Source: Symbiodinium microadriaticum (Eukaryota > Sar > Dinophyceae > Suessiales > Symbiodiniaceae). From it: DNA of 64,000 nucleotides. The notes under the pieces were generated by a model that was not told the origin of the DNA, did not search any database, and saw only the letters and a program-made list of their open reading frames with translations. Location of the stretch: NCBI GenBank assembly GCA_001939145.1, contig LSRX01001506.1:1-64000 (forward strand). Reading direction: 5' to 3'. Position numbers and translations under genes: made by a program. Below, one piece after another: positions 1 to 7,483 of this stretch; the stretch's first letter is position 1, and each line of letters starts with the position of its first letter.

Positions 1-133
1 ATGCTGGCATAGACCGCACTCGCTTTTGCTTCCACCAGACTCAAAACAACCTCTCGCTTAGCAGTGCTCCTTCAGCTTAGCTTCGCTTGCTTGCTTGCTC
101 TAGAGTAGAGGCTTGGCTGTTGTAACAAAGTAG

Positions 134-1006
134 AACAGATTTGCGAAGTCTGGATCCAAGGCCGCTCCTTTTGGCACTACCTTCGAGATGTTGGGCTTGA
201 GCGTCGACCTCACTAAGGTGCAACATCGCCTGATGAAGGTGGGTCACACCTCGAAGAGAAAGGAAGAGCTTCATAGATACCTTCAGGAGATCTTGAGTAA
301 GGGCTCCTTGGACTCTAAAGCCGCTGAGCGCTTAAGAGGTAGGATGGTGTTTTTTGAAGGCTTCTCTTTCGGTAGAGTGTCCAATCGTGCACAGCGCATC
401 GTTGGCAGATGTGCTGAAAAGCCTGGGGCGACGACCTTGTCAGAAGAGTTGCAGTGGGCTTTAAAGTGGCTGGACTCGAGAGTGTGTGAGAGTGAGCCCC
501 TGTCAATCGATCGGAACATGATTAAGACTGTTTTGGTTTTCACCGATGGTGCTTGTAATCCCGAAGAGGGCACAGGTGGTGTCGGAGGCGTTCTGGTGAG
601 CGCCTCTGGCAGAATCCACGAGTTCTTCGGTGAAGCAGTGCCAGGCTCGTTGATGCGTACTCTTTTGAGCTTCAGCGAGAATCCAATCTTCGAACTGGAA
701 TTGATTCCTCTCTTGATTTGCCTAAAGATGTGGGCGCCACTCCTGAGGGGATCGCAAGTTGTTTTCTACTTGGATAACGATGGTGCGCGACACTCCATGA
801 TCAGAACTTACGGTGGCAGTTCTTTTGCGGAAAAGGTGATTGAAACTTTCCTCCTTCTCGAGAATGCTCTCGAGGTGAAGACGTGGTTCTCTCGAGTTCC
901 GACTGCAAGCAACATAGCAGACAATCCGTCCCGACTTGTCTTTCAGCCTCTTTTAAAGAGAGGTGCTGCAAGGCGTGCTGTGCCCTGGGATTGTCTCCTT
1001 CCGTGA
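134..1006 (+). CDS. 3' part of RT-RNase H ORF of an upstream YR retrotransposon (partial)
   Basis: This is the C-terminal end of a reverse transcriptase followed by an RNase H-like domain. The frame is open from just after a TAG at 131-133. The first codons (FAKSGSKAAPFG, then FEMLGLSVD) match the RT thumb-side segment of the intact copy at 14194-15567, so the ATG at 188 is internal and not a true start. RNase H signatures are FTDGACN (about 539), a YLDNDGARH block (about 770) and ASNIADNPSR (about 902), the same three blocks as in the second element but clearly diverged, so this is a different family member. The upstream RT is missing from frame: bases 1-133 carry stops and may be another insertion or an intron. 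The ORF is followed after 10 bp by a repeat, as expected for the 3' end of a DIRS-like element. Family assignment is by motif, not by search. Confidence 0.75.
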   Translation, partial: NRFAKSGSKAAPFGTTFEMLGLSVDLTKVQHRLMKVGHTSKRKEELHRYLQEILSKGSLDSKAAERLRGRMVFFEGFSFGRVSNRAQRIVGRCAEKPGATTLSEELQWALKWLDSRVCESEPLSIDRNMIKTVLVFTDGACNPEEGTGGVGGVLVSASGRIHEFFGEAVPGSLMRTLLSFSENPIFELELIPLLICLKMWAPLLRGSQVVFYLDNDGARHSMIRTYGGSSFAEKVIETFLLLENALEVKTWFSRVPTASNIADNPSRLVFQPLLKRGAARRAVPWDCLLP

Positions 1007-1016
1007 GCAAGTGGGG

Positions 1017-1146
1017 TGTTGGCAGACGGCACGGAGTGTGGCATCCCGAGTTGAAAAAAGATCGGTGCGGATTGAGAGCTTTCCATTTATATCAGATAAT
1101 TTCATAGAAATTATATTTGATTCCGGTGTGCAACTAAAGAATAAGA
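1017..1146 (+). repeat. B1 copy of split direct repeat, upstream YR element
   Basis: A 130-bp segment directly downstream of the RNase H ORF recurs at 1363-1492 with no mismatch seen by eye. It contains a short perfect hairpin (ATAATTTC, loop ATA, GAAATTAT). Its place after the pol ORF matches the B1 position of a YR retrotransposon with split direct repeats. Confidence 0.8.
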
Positions 1147-1362
1147 GTTTACTCCTTTAAACCTCTGAGGCAGAAAGGATGAACTCCTTATTCCGTTTTG
1201 CACAAATTTCATGTTCTTTGAACTGAAATTAGGAATCATGTTTGAAGTTTTCCGAGCTTGAGAAGTCGTGGCTTTGCCGATATGTCTCATCTCAAGACGG
1301 GCGCGGGGGGGAAAACTTCTCCCACCCACCCTCCCTCATTTGTAGCCTACCCCTTAGCCGTC
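1147..1362 (+). other. Inter-repeat segment, probable A2 of upstream YR element
   Basis: This 216-bp stretch lies between the two 130-bp repeats. In the split-repeat layout (A1-ORFs-B1-A2-B2) it should contain the A2 repeat, but A1 would lie outside the window, so this cannot be confirmed. It has a G run near 1301-1312 and no coding signal. Confidence 0.45.
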
Positions 1363-1492
1363 TGTTGGCAGACGGCACGGAGTGTGGCATCCCGAGTTGA
1401 AAAAAGATCGGTGCGGATTGAGAGCTTTCCATTTATATCAGATAATTTCATAGAAATTATATTTGATTCCGGTGTGCAACTAAAGAATAAGA
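1363..1492 (+). repeat. B2 copy of split direct repeat, right end of upstream YR element
   Basis: This is the second copy of the 130-bp repeat at 1017-1146, identical by eye. The sequence after 1492 changes to a coding-like segment of a different gene, so 1492 is the likely right end of the upstream element. Confidence 0.8.
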
Positions 1493-1519
1493 AATTCTTC
1501 CGGAAGGTCGCTTCGAGAC

Positions 1520-1855
1520 TTGCCGGCAATGTTCAACAAAAGATCTTTGGCAGCAGAAGATGTGCAGGCCGTTGCTCCTGCAAAACGACTCAGGTCCGAG
1601 ATGGTCGACATATTTTTAAACAATGAGCTCAGTTCTGAGCGAAGAGCTCGAGTACTGCGGTCAGCACAGGAGGCCGCGGCACAGCATGTGGAAGACCTTC
1701 AGGTCCGCCCAGAGACTCGCAACACCCATCGGGATCTTTTGCGGAAATGTTTCCGAAACACGAAGTGGCCTTCGTTATATCATACGAAGGTTCGTGGCTG
1801 GAATCAGGCGAATAACAGTTCTGAAGAGTATTCCTTGGCAATTTTGCTGCCTCAC
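1520..1855 (+). pseudogene. Target gene of unknown family, first part, split by YR retrotransposon
   Basis: An open frame begins with MPAMFNKRSLAAEDVQAV and runs as a charged, helical, protein-like sequence (RLRSEMVDIFLNNELSS, NTHRDLLRKCF, WPSLYHTKVRGW) ending LLPH at 1855. When 1856-16735 is removed, the same frame continues with NHLQCIFWRMS at 16736 for another 174 codons, so these are two halves of one gene broken by the insertion. From memory of the sequence style, such proteins are multi-copy in dinoflagellate genomes, but I do not know a function. The upstream element ends only 27 bp before the ATG, so the gene was probably hit twice. Alternatives are a mobile-element protein (see the downstream part) or an expanded host family. 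Confidence 0.6.
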
Positions 1856-2028
1856 AGAGAACTGATAACTTTTCAAGGTGTTGTTTTAGTGCTTGCCTTT
1901 CTCTCCGCTGAACTTTTCGTGACACGATTTTCTCCCATGCATGCGAACGATAACATGACATGATGGCTTTAACTGAAGATTTGCTCCGCTGCAGCATGAC
2001 CTCTCGACGGGCAGGATGCCCTAGCTGG
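1855..2028 (+). repeat. A1 split direct repeat of YR element (left end)
   Basis: This 174-bp segment is repeated at 16051-16224 with no mismatch seen by eye. It starts at CAGAGAACTG and ends at CTAGCTGG. Base 1855 (C) is shared with the target codon, so the element boundary has one base of ambiguity. Confidence 0.92.
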
Positions 2029-2308
2029 AAAGAAGTGCTGTGTGTGGTCCATAGTTTTGCGCAGGTGAGGCCGGAGGGCAGGTTGGGTGCGCCCCCTTTG
2101 CGCTGGATCCCATTTCACTTGCGTGACTGTTTTTTGCTGGAACAGAGTTGAATCATGGAAGAAATCCAGGACCTTACGCTGAAAGCTGATTGCCTTTGAG
2201 ACTACACGAAACACAACCGCTATCACAGTCGCATGGTATCTCACCTGAGTTTCCTTCGAAGTGTTGTCACACTCACTTCAAGAGCTTTCTGTAGTTTCGG
2301 TTGCGGGC

Positions 2309-4042
2309 ATGAGCGGCCGCGACCCCAGTTTTGTGGAAAATGAGCTCTTCATGCGGAGCCAAACTCACGCCAATTCTACGCATCCTCGCCAACCGTGGGA
2401 GCAGCCAGGGATGCTGTGTGTCTTTAATCCTGTCCAGGCGGCTTTCCCGTCACAACTGAGCGTCCCGTATCAGGGACAACAGGCCAGATCGACAAGCACA
2501 GCGCCGGATCCTCAGCGACAGGTGCATGACTCTGCCTCTCAACCTGTCGCGCACTGTCAAGCTTGGACACGGGCCGTCAAGGCCAAGCGGGGCCCAGGCT
2601 CAGCTGACAAGCGCAACGAAGCTTTTCAGAAGATTTTGTCGTTGCTCCATGCTTTTGCGACGTTCTTTGACTTGGCTTCGTTGCTTGAAGATGACGAGAA
2701 TGAAGGGGACTCCTTGCGTGCAGTCCTTGCACCTAAAGCACCTAGTACCATTTTGAAACACGCTGGCCCCGTGCGTATGTTCTGTGAGTGGCTGGTCAAA
2801 TCGAACACTTCCCCGCCGTTTGGGGAAAAAGTGGTCTGGACTTTTGTTCATTGTGTTTTGAAGATGCCCCGGACCGCGGCCTCAACCTTGGATACCTGCT
2901 TGCGGGCCATTAAGTGGAGTTATCATTCGCTGGGATTGCGCGTGCAGCTAGAGGTCTTCCGAAGTGCGAGAGTAAGTGGCTTAGTTGCACAAGCCCTTCA
3001 GAACAAGAGTCCGTGGGACCCGGCCCCTCCACTGACGGTGGCGGAGGTGTTACAGCTGCATTCCATCGCGCACGACAGAAAGATGTCCCTCATAGACAGA
3101 TGTGGGGCAGCTCATTTTCTGGCGATGATTTATGGCCGAGCCAGAGCCTCGGATATCCGCTGCGTTAAACCGCTGATCGTGGATAGATGTGGGTCTGAAT
3201 CCTGGCGCCACAGCTTTATAGAACTTGGCACCTTACACCACAAAACTTCTAGGTTCGATGCAAAGCGCAGAAGGATCTTGCCGTTGGTGATACCAGGAAT
3301 TGGCATCGGCCAGGCTCCATTCGGGCAATTGCTCCTAGACATCCGGAACGAGGCGGGGCTCCGGAATGATGCTGTGGATAAGCCGTTCTTGCCGGCACCA
3401 CTTCCAAATGCGGAGTGGTCGTCTGATCCTTTGTCCTCGAGCGAGATCACCCGTTGGCTGAGATTTTTGCTCCCTCGCCCGTCTTCGGAGAAGCAACTTT
3501 CGAGCCATTCGCTCAAAGTGACCACCTTAGTTTGGTGCAGCCGATTTGGGATGACTCGTGAAACGAAGAGGGTTTTAGGACACCACGCGGATGCAGCGTC
3601 TGGGTCTGATGCCGTGTACGGCAGGGAACTGCAGAGTGCGGCATTGAGGGAGTATATTCTCATACTTGAAGCCATTGCTGCTGGCCAGTTTCGGCCAGAC
3701 CGCACCAGAAGTGGGCACTTTGCCCCTGGATGGAGTCGAGAAGCAATTCTCAAAGCAGCGGCCGCCGCCCCGGCCGCGACGGTACAATCGACCGACATCG
3801 CAGAGGATGAGGACGAAGCTTTAGCCGTGGTTTCAGATGACTCTGATTCGGACGCAGATGATACGGACATGCCCCTTTACTGGGCTCACCCTACGAGCCA
3901 GATTTTGCATAGGACCACCTTCGGTTTTGCTATGTTCTTGTGCGGTCGTGCATTTGGGGACCATTATAGGCGCATCCCCATTGCTAGAATGCAAACCTAT
4001 CCTCTTTGTTCCAAGTGTTTTGCAAAGGGCAGCTTCGAGTGA
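2309..4042 (+). CDS. Tyrosine recombinase/integrase of YR retrotransposon
   Basis: The protein has 577 residues from the first ATG (2309); the frame is open from 2261. The N-terminal ~100 residues are Gln/Pro/Ser-rich and probably disordered. A SAM-like core-binding region spans about 110-240 and the catalytic domain about 250-460. Visible catalytic elements are an Arg in YGRARASDIR (about 274), a Lys in HHKTSRF (about 310), HSLK (about 399, the HxxR box with Lys for Arg), LGHH (about 423) and the nucleophile candidate Tyr in VYGRE (about 437). It should integrate the circular DNA intermediate without a target duplication, which fits the insertion site. The C-terminus has a cysteine pair (PLCSKCF). 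Just past it, a +1 frame stays open and protein-like to 4160 (SSDESRWLPASEKAKY), so the original protein was probably longer and a one-base indel near 4020 truncates it. Confidence 0.85.
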   Translation: MSGRDPSFVENELFMRSQTHANSTHPRQPWEQPGMLCVFNPVQAAFPSQLSVPYQGQQARSTSTAPDPQRQVHDSASQPVAHCQAWTRAVKAKRGPGSADKRNEAFQKILSLLHAFATFFDLASLLEDDENEGDSLRAVLAPKAPSTILKHAGPVRMFCEWLVKSNTSPPFGEKVVWTFVHCVLKMPRTAASTLDTCLRAIKWSYHSLGLRVQLEVFRSARVSGLVAQALQNKSPWDPAPPLTVAEVLQLHSIAHDRKMSLIDRCGAAHFLAMIYGRARASDIRCVKPLIVDRCGSESWRHSFIELGTLHHKTSRFDAKRRRILPLVIPGIGIGQAPFGQLLLDIRNEAGLRNDAVDKPFLPAPLPNAEWSSDPLSSSEITRWLRFLLPRPSSEKQLSSHSLKVTTLVWCSRFGMTRETKRVLGHHADAASGSDAVYGRELQSAALREYILILEAIAAGQFRPDRTRSGHFAPGWSREAILKAAAAAPAATVQSTDIAEDEDEALAVVSDDSDSDADDTDMPLYWAHPTSQILHRTTFGFAMFLCGRAFGDHYRRIPIARMQTYPLCSKCFAKGSFE

Positions 4043-4206
4043 TGAATCTCGGTGGCTTCCAGCGTCGGAAAAGGCTAAGTATGCGGGCACTTCGGTTGCA
4101 CAGCCGCCCCTTGTGGAGATTCACAAGGCTGCGTTGCCGCATGCATTGCAATGCCTCTAGTGTTGAATTGTTGAGTGGAGTTGGTTCAAGGCTTATTTGC
4201 ACAGCC

Positions 4207-4479
4207 ATGACGAGCCCTGTTGATTCTGCGCCCTACTTTATCCAACGCGCTGAGGAGATCTCCCTCGGACGCAGGGTTAGCGATGCCCTTAAGGCGAAAG
4301 GAGTGACTACGTTGGCTCAGCTGGCTTTCTGTGTGGGACAGCCAGGACAGGTGCTGGCCTCGGCGGAGTTTGACTCTTGGAGTGAAAGCATCCTGGGAGA
4401 CTTAACAGTAGGCGAAAAGGCCTCCTTGCGCCGCCTAAGCCCAGACGATGCTCGTTGCTTCTTTGAAGGACATGACTGA
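4207..4479 (+). CDS. Gag-like ORF, N-terminal piece
   Basis: The frame starts at an ATG giving MTSPVDSAPYFIQRAEEIS and encodes an acidic, helical segment (VSDALKAKGVTTLAQLAF, LRRLSPDDARCF) with no domain I recognise. It is open upstream as far as an ATG at 4042 that overlaps the recombinase stop as TGATG, but that upstream part is Arg/Leu-rich and does not look coding. It overlaps the next ORF by 32 bp in a different frame. The amphipathic style continues smoothly into that ORF (MLVASLKDMTEPSEG), so the two are probably one protein broken by a +1 shift near 4445-4460, or joined by recoding. Confidence 0.5.
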   Translation: MTSPVDSAPYFIQRAEEISLGRRVSDALKAKGVTTLAQLAFCVGQPGQVLASAEFDSWSESILGDLTVGEKASLRRLSPDDARCFFEGHD

Positions 4480-5386
4480 GCCTTCGGAGGGTGCCGCCCC
4501 TAAGAAGGTTGGTGTGGCAGAACGCAACGCTAGGATGGATCAACTTCGCACACAGTTAGCTGGCGTTTCATTGACCGGCCCATTAGAGCCCAGCCGCGCT
4601 CTTCTTGATCTTGCTGTACAACAGTGGGAGTCCCGTTGTTTGCGATACATAGGCCCTGAAAAGTGCCACAGCCGCGAGGATGAAGTTCAAAACATTAAGC
4701 CCGTTTCTACCAGTCTGTCCGTCGAGGGAGGCAAGATCAAGGTCACCGAAGACGCAGGTGTGGAGGACCGAGACATCGAAGGCTCTCTGCAAGTTTTGAA
4801 CGCCTTGCGTAGGCGTGGTGTTGCATACGCATTCGCCAGACTCATCAGCTGGGATAAGCATGAAGCTTACGTTTCCTCCCTGTTCAAGTACTTGATGACG
4901 CCAGCGCAGCCAGGTTACCGAAAGGTGTCATTGCGCCAGATCTTGCGAGCGGATAAACTTGCTTTCTCTAAAATGTCGGAAGCAGGTGAGGACATTCGTG
5001 CGGATGCTTCGGGAGTTTGCCCGCTTGATGCAATGATTTCGTCTATCTTGCAGGATTATGATTTGATAGTATCCCTCTTGCCATTGGGAGATTTGGATGG
5101 TTCGTCTGGCAAGGCCCGCAGAGGGCGCGGAGGTCGGCCGGTCCCGTACACCGACAACAACACCTGGAAAGGGGGCACGTACACCGACTACAACACCTGG
5201 AAAGGCCGCAATGGCAAAGGCAAAGGATCCTGGGGCGGTAAAGGTTACGATGATTGGACAAGCAAAGGCAAGCATCCCACTAAGGGCAAGGACAAATTTG
5301 GCAAGGGCAAGGGCTTTGGAGCTGGTAAGCAAGAATGGTTACCGGAGGGCCTCAGATATCAGGGGGCCTCGGCTTGGAATCATTAA
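4448..5386 (+). CDS. Gag-like nucleic-acid-binding protein of YR element
   Basis: The ORF has 312 codons from ATG 4448. Residues 1-210 are a mixed helical region (AERNARMDQLRTQLAGV, RRGVAYAFARLISWDKHEAY, LFKYLMTPAQPGYRKVSL) of the type seen in dinoflagellate retroelement gag-like proteins. Residues about 220-300 are a Gly/Lys-rich basic tail with repeated NTWKGG/NTWKGR and KGKG units that should bind RNA or DNA. A CCCH-like zinc knuckle lies directly downstream in another frame, so the functional product probably spans both. Its place between recombinase and pol fits a gag role. It is not recognised as a named Pfam family from sequence alone. Confidence 0.6.
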   Translation: MLVASLKDMTEPSEGAAPKKVGVAERNARMDQLRTQLAGVSLTGPLEPSRALLDLAVQQWESRCLRYIGPEKCHSREDEVQNIKPVSTSLSVEGGKIKVTEDAGVEDRDIEGSLQVLNALRRRGVAYAFARLISWDKHEAYVSSLFKYLMTPAQPGYRKVSLRQILRADKLAFSKMSEAGEDIRADASGVCPLDAMISSILQDYDLIVSLLPLGDLDGSSGKARRGRGGRPVPYTDNNTWKGGTYTDYNTWKGRNGKGKGSWGGKGYDDWTSKGKHPTKGKDKFGKGKGFGAGKQEWLPEGLRYQGASAWNH

Positions 5387-5528
5387 GGGCAGCAAGGTTT
5401 GCTACGGTTTCAACCTGGGGAAGTGCACGGACGCCAATTGCCAGCGAGGGGATCATTCCTGTATCATCATTAAGTGTGGTGGCGACCATCCGGTTGGCAA
5501 GTGTCCTCTGAAGCCCAAAAAGCTGTGA
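5341..5528 (+). CDS. Zinc-knuckle C-terminus of gag-like protein (shifted frame, in-frame stop before pol)
   Basis: Reading this frame gives KGSKVCYGFNLGKC, ANCQRGDHSC and CGGDHPVGKCP, that is a Cys-x7-Cys-x4-Cys-x4-His pattern followed by a second Cys/His cluster, typical of nucleic-acid-binding gag tails. The frame is +1 relative to the preceding 312-codon ORF. The switch probably lies between 5340 and 5386, where a GGGGG run at about 5371-5375 is a likely indel site. The frame ends at TGA 5526-5528 followed by CTA, and the pol ORF continues in the same frame from an ATG at 5547. The stop may be read through to give a gag-pol product, or pol may start anew. Confidence 0.5.
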
Positions 5529-5546
5529 CTAGGAGAGCCCGGGGTT

Positions 5547-7412
5547 ATGCCGGGACCGGAGATTCAGGACGTCGACATGCAGCCGTCAGGGGAACCTGTT
5601 CCTGGTTGTTTGGAGGTGTCGTCCGAGGTTTTGACATCGAATGAGCCCATGGCGAGTGAGGGATTGGACCCCTCACCGTCGGAACCGCAGAATTGCGACT
5701 TTGATGCTGCTGCAGGGGCCCAGGCCTCGCAACAAGTTTTTTCCATGGAAGCAGAGCCTTCTGCGCGCATTTCCCTGCCAGGGAATCCTTTGCCGTCGTC
5801 AGGACCTGGACCTGCGTCGCAGACCTCCGAAGGAGCACCCGATGCGACGGGTCCCACCGGACCCACTCGTGCAGTGTTACAGTGTTTTGCGGGCCCAGCG
5901 CAGTTGGCCTCGGCCTTAATCAAGCAAGGTTATTTTTCTTATGGAGTGGATCGTGTCAAGCACAAGTCTGCCATGGCACCAGTGTTGCAGATGGATTTGT
6001 CATCCCGGTCTGCGTGCGACTCCATTCTCACATGGTTGGACAAGCAAAAGGTGGCAGGGGTCATGCTTTGTGTCCCCAAACACAGTCTGGAGCCTACAAC
6101 TCTGGCTTTTGTTTATGCTGTCGTCGCGGGCTGCATGGAACACGACTTGCCTCTAGTTCTCGAAGGAGCTTCGACATCACAGTTTTGGAAAGGTCTGGAA
6201 CAGCTCCCTGCGGGGCAGCTGCCGCCTCACAGAGTTGAGGTCGAGTGGCGTTGTTGGAGCAGCACACACTCTGGTCGGGCTTCGGTTATGTCGAACCTAC
6301 CTGAGATAGTCGTTCTTCGTCGGGAAGTGCCCGAGCCTGCATCTCGGGCAGCTGCAATTGGCGCTTCAACTGCAGGCTACCCGGTGGCTTTTGCCAACGC
6401 CCTCGCTGAGGTATTTGTTGCAGGTCTAACGGCTCGGCGCTTACCGTGCCTTAACCCAGCCAGGATTAACAAAGCCGCTCGGGTGGCGGCAATGCAACAG
6501 CCGAGAGGCGCATTGTCGGAAGTCGTGCCAGAATGGAAACTGGTAGTGTACGTTCTCCTGCCCCGCTCCGATGGAGCGGACCCTTTTGCGGGCGCCAAGC
6601 GCCTCAAACAGGCGTGGTCGGTGCCTGAGGACGTTCGAGTGCTGCCCGGTCTCAAGACACTTCCCGCAGACTCACAGCTTCTGTCGCGGACTCAGTCAGG
6701 GGGGAACTTGAGCCCGCAACTTCAGCAAGAAATGCAACAACTAAATGGTTCATGGGTTTTACGAGTGGGAATACCATGGGATCCCATTGAGTTCATTGGA
6801 CAAGCAGGAAAGCTTGGGCGCCCGTTTCATCAACTATCCAAGAGCAACAAACTTCTGGAAGAGCTAATCGAGCAGCTGGTGTACAAGCCCAGCATGGTAA
6901 GATCCAAGAGGAAGAGCTATATCGAACGATGGAGCAGACGGGCCAAAGCCTTGGAGCCCGAAGAGGCAAAGCTGAAAGCTGGCATGTCACAACATCGAAG
7001 AAAAATTTTGGACTCGAAGCGCATCCTCCTCTTCAAAGAGATGCTTGAGGATATTCGACACGATGACATTGGAGTCGTCCAAGAAATCATAGAAGGTGCT
7101 ACTCTGATTGGTGACATCCCAGTAACCGGGGTGCTTGACGCAAAGCTCAAACCGGCCAGGATCGATGTTTCGGAATTAATGGAAATCTCTGAACAAGTCA
7201 AACAACAAATCCGGCACAGGACCGTTTCATGTGGAAGCAGGGAGACGGATGCTCTGTTGTGGAGCAAGACTCTCGAAGAAGTCGACAAAGGACATTTGGA
7301 GGGTCCCTTCGAATTTGAATCTGTTCCAGAGGACTGCTTGATCAGCTCCAGATTCCCAATTATGCAAGGAGACAAACTGAGGCCTATTGACAACTACTCC
7401 TCGAGTCTCATC
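5547..7412 (+). CDS. Pol N-terminal part: methyltransferase-like domain and start of RT, interrupted by LINE
   Basis: The frame opens with MPGPEIQDVDMQPSGEP and a Pro/Ser-rich linker. From about residue 110 the segment VLQCFAGPAQLASALIKQG followed by YGVDRVKHKS resembles motif I and the following acidic strand of SAM-dependent (C5-cytosine-type) methyltransferases. The expected PCxxxS catalytic loop is not evident (CVPKHSLEP instead), so it may be inactive. Residues about 300-560 are unassigned, with a basic region (SMVRSKRKSYIERWSRR). From about 565 the RT begins: EVDKGHLEGPFEF, then SSRFPIMQGDKLRPIDNYS. The frame runs into the LINE at 7413 and hits a stop at 7476-7478. Removing 7413-14202 joins it in frame to the RT-RNase H ORF downstream. 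Confidence 0.75.
7404..7412 (+). repeat. Left target-site duplication of LINE
   Basis: AGTCTCATC is found here and again at 14194-14202, just after the LINE's short A-run. One copy removed with the LINE restores the RT codons Ser-Leu-Ile. Confidence 0.88.
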
Positions 7413-7483
7413 GTAAGTCTCTCGGCCCAAGCACTTTTTGCTGTGAGTCTGGGGTGGGGCAGCTTTTGCTTGCCGTAGAGCGC

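Noticed and set aside
1-133. Continuation of the RT upstream of 134
   Set aside because: All three plus frames have stops or no RT motif here, so the RT was not extended.
3130-3870. 246-codon open frame on the minus strand
   Set aside because: It lies opposite the recombinase catalytic domain, whose motifs are clear, so it is a shadow frame.
4042-4206. ATG overlapping the recombinase stop (TGATG) as a termination-reinitiation start
   Set aside because: The encoded Arg/Leu-rich stretch does not look coding, while another frame there does; the overlap is probably a product of the nearby indel.
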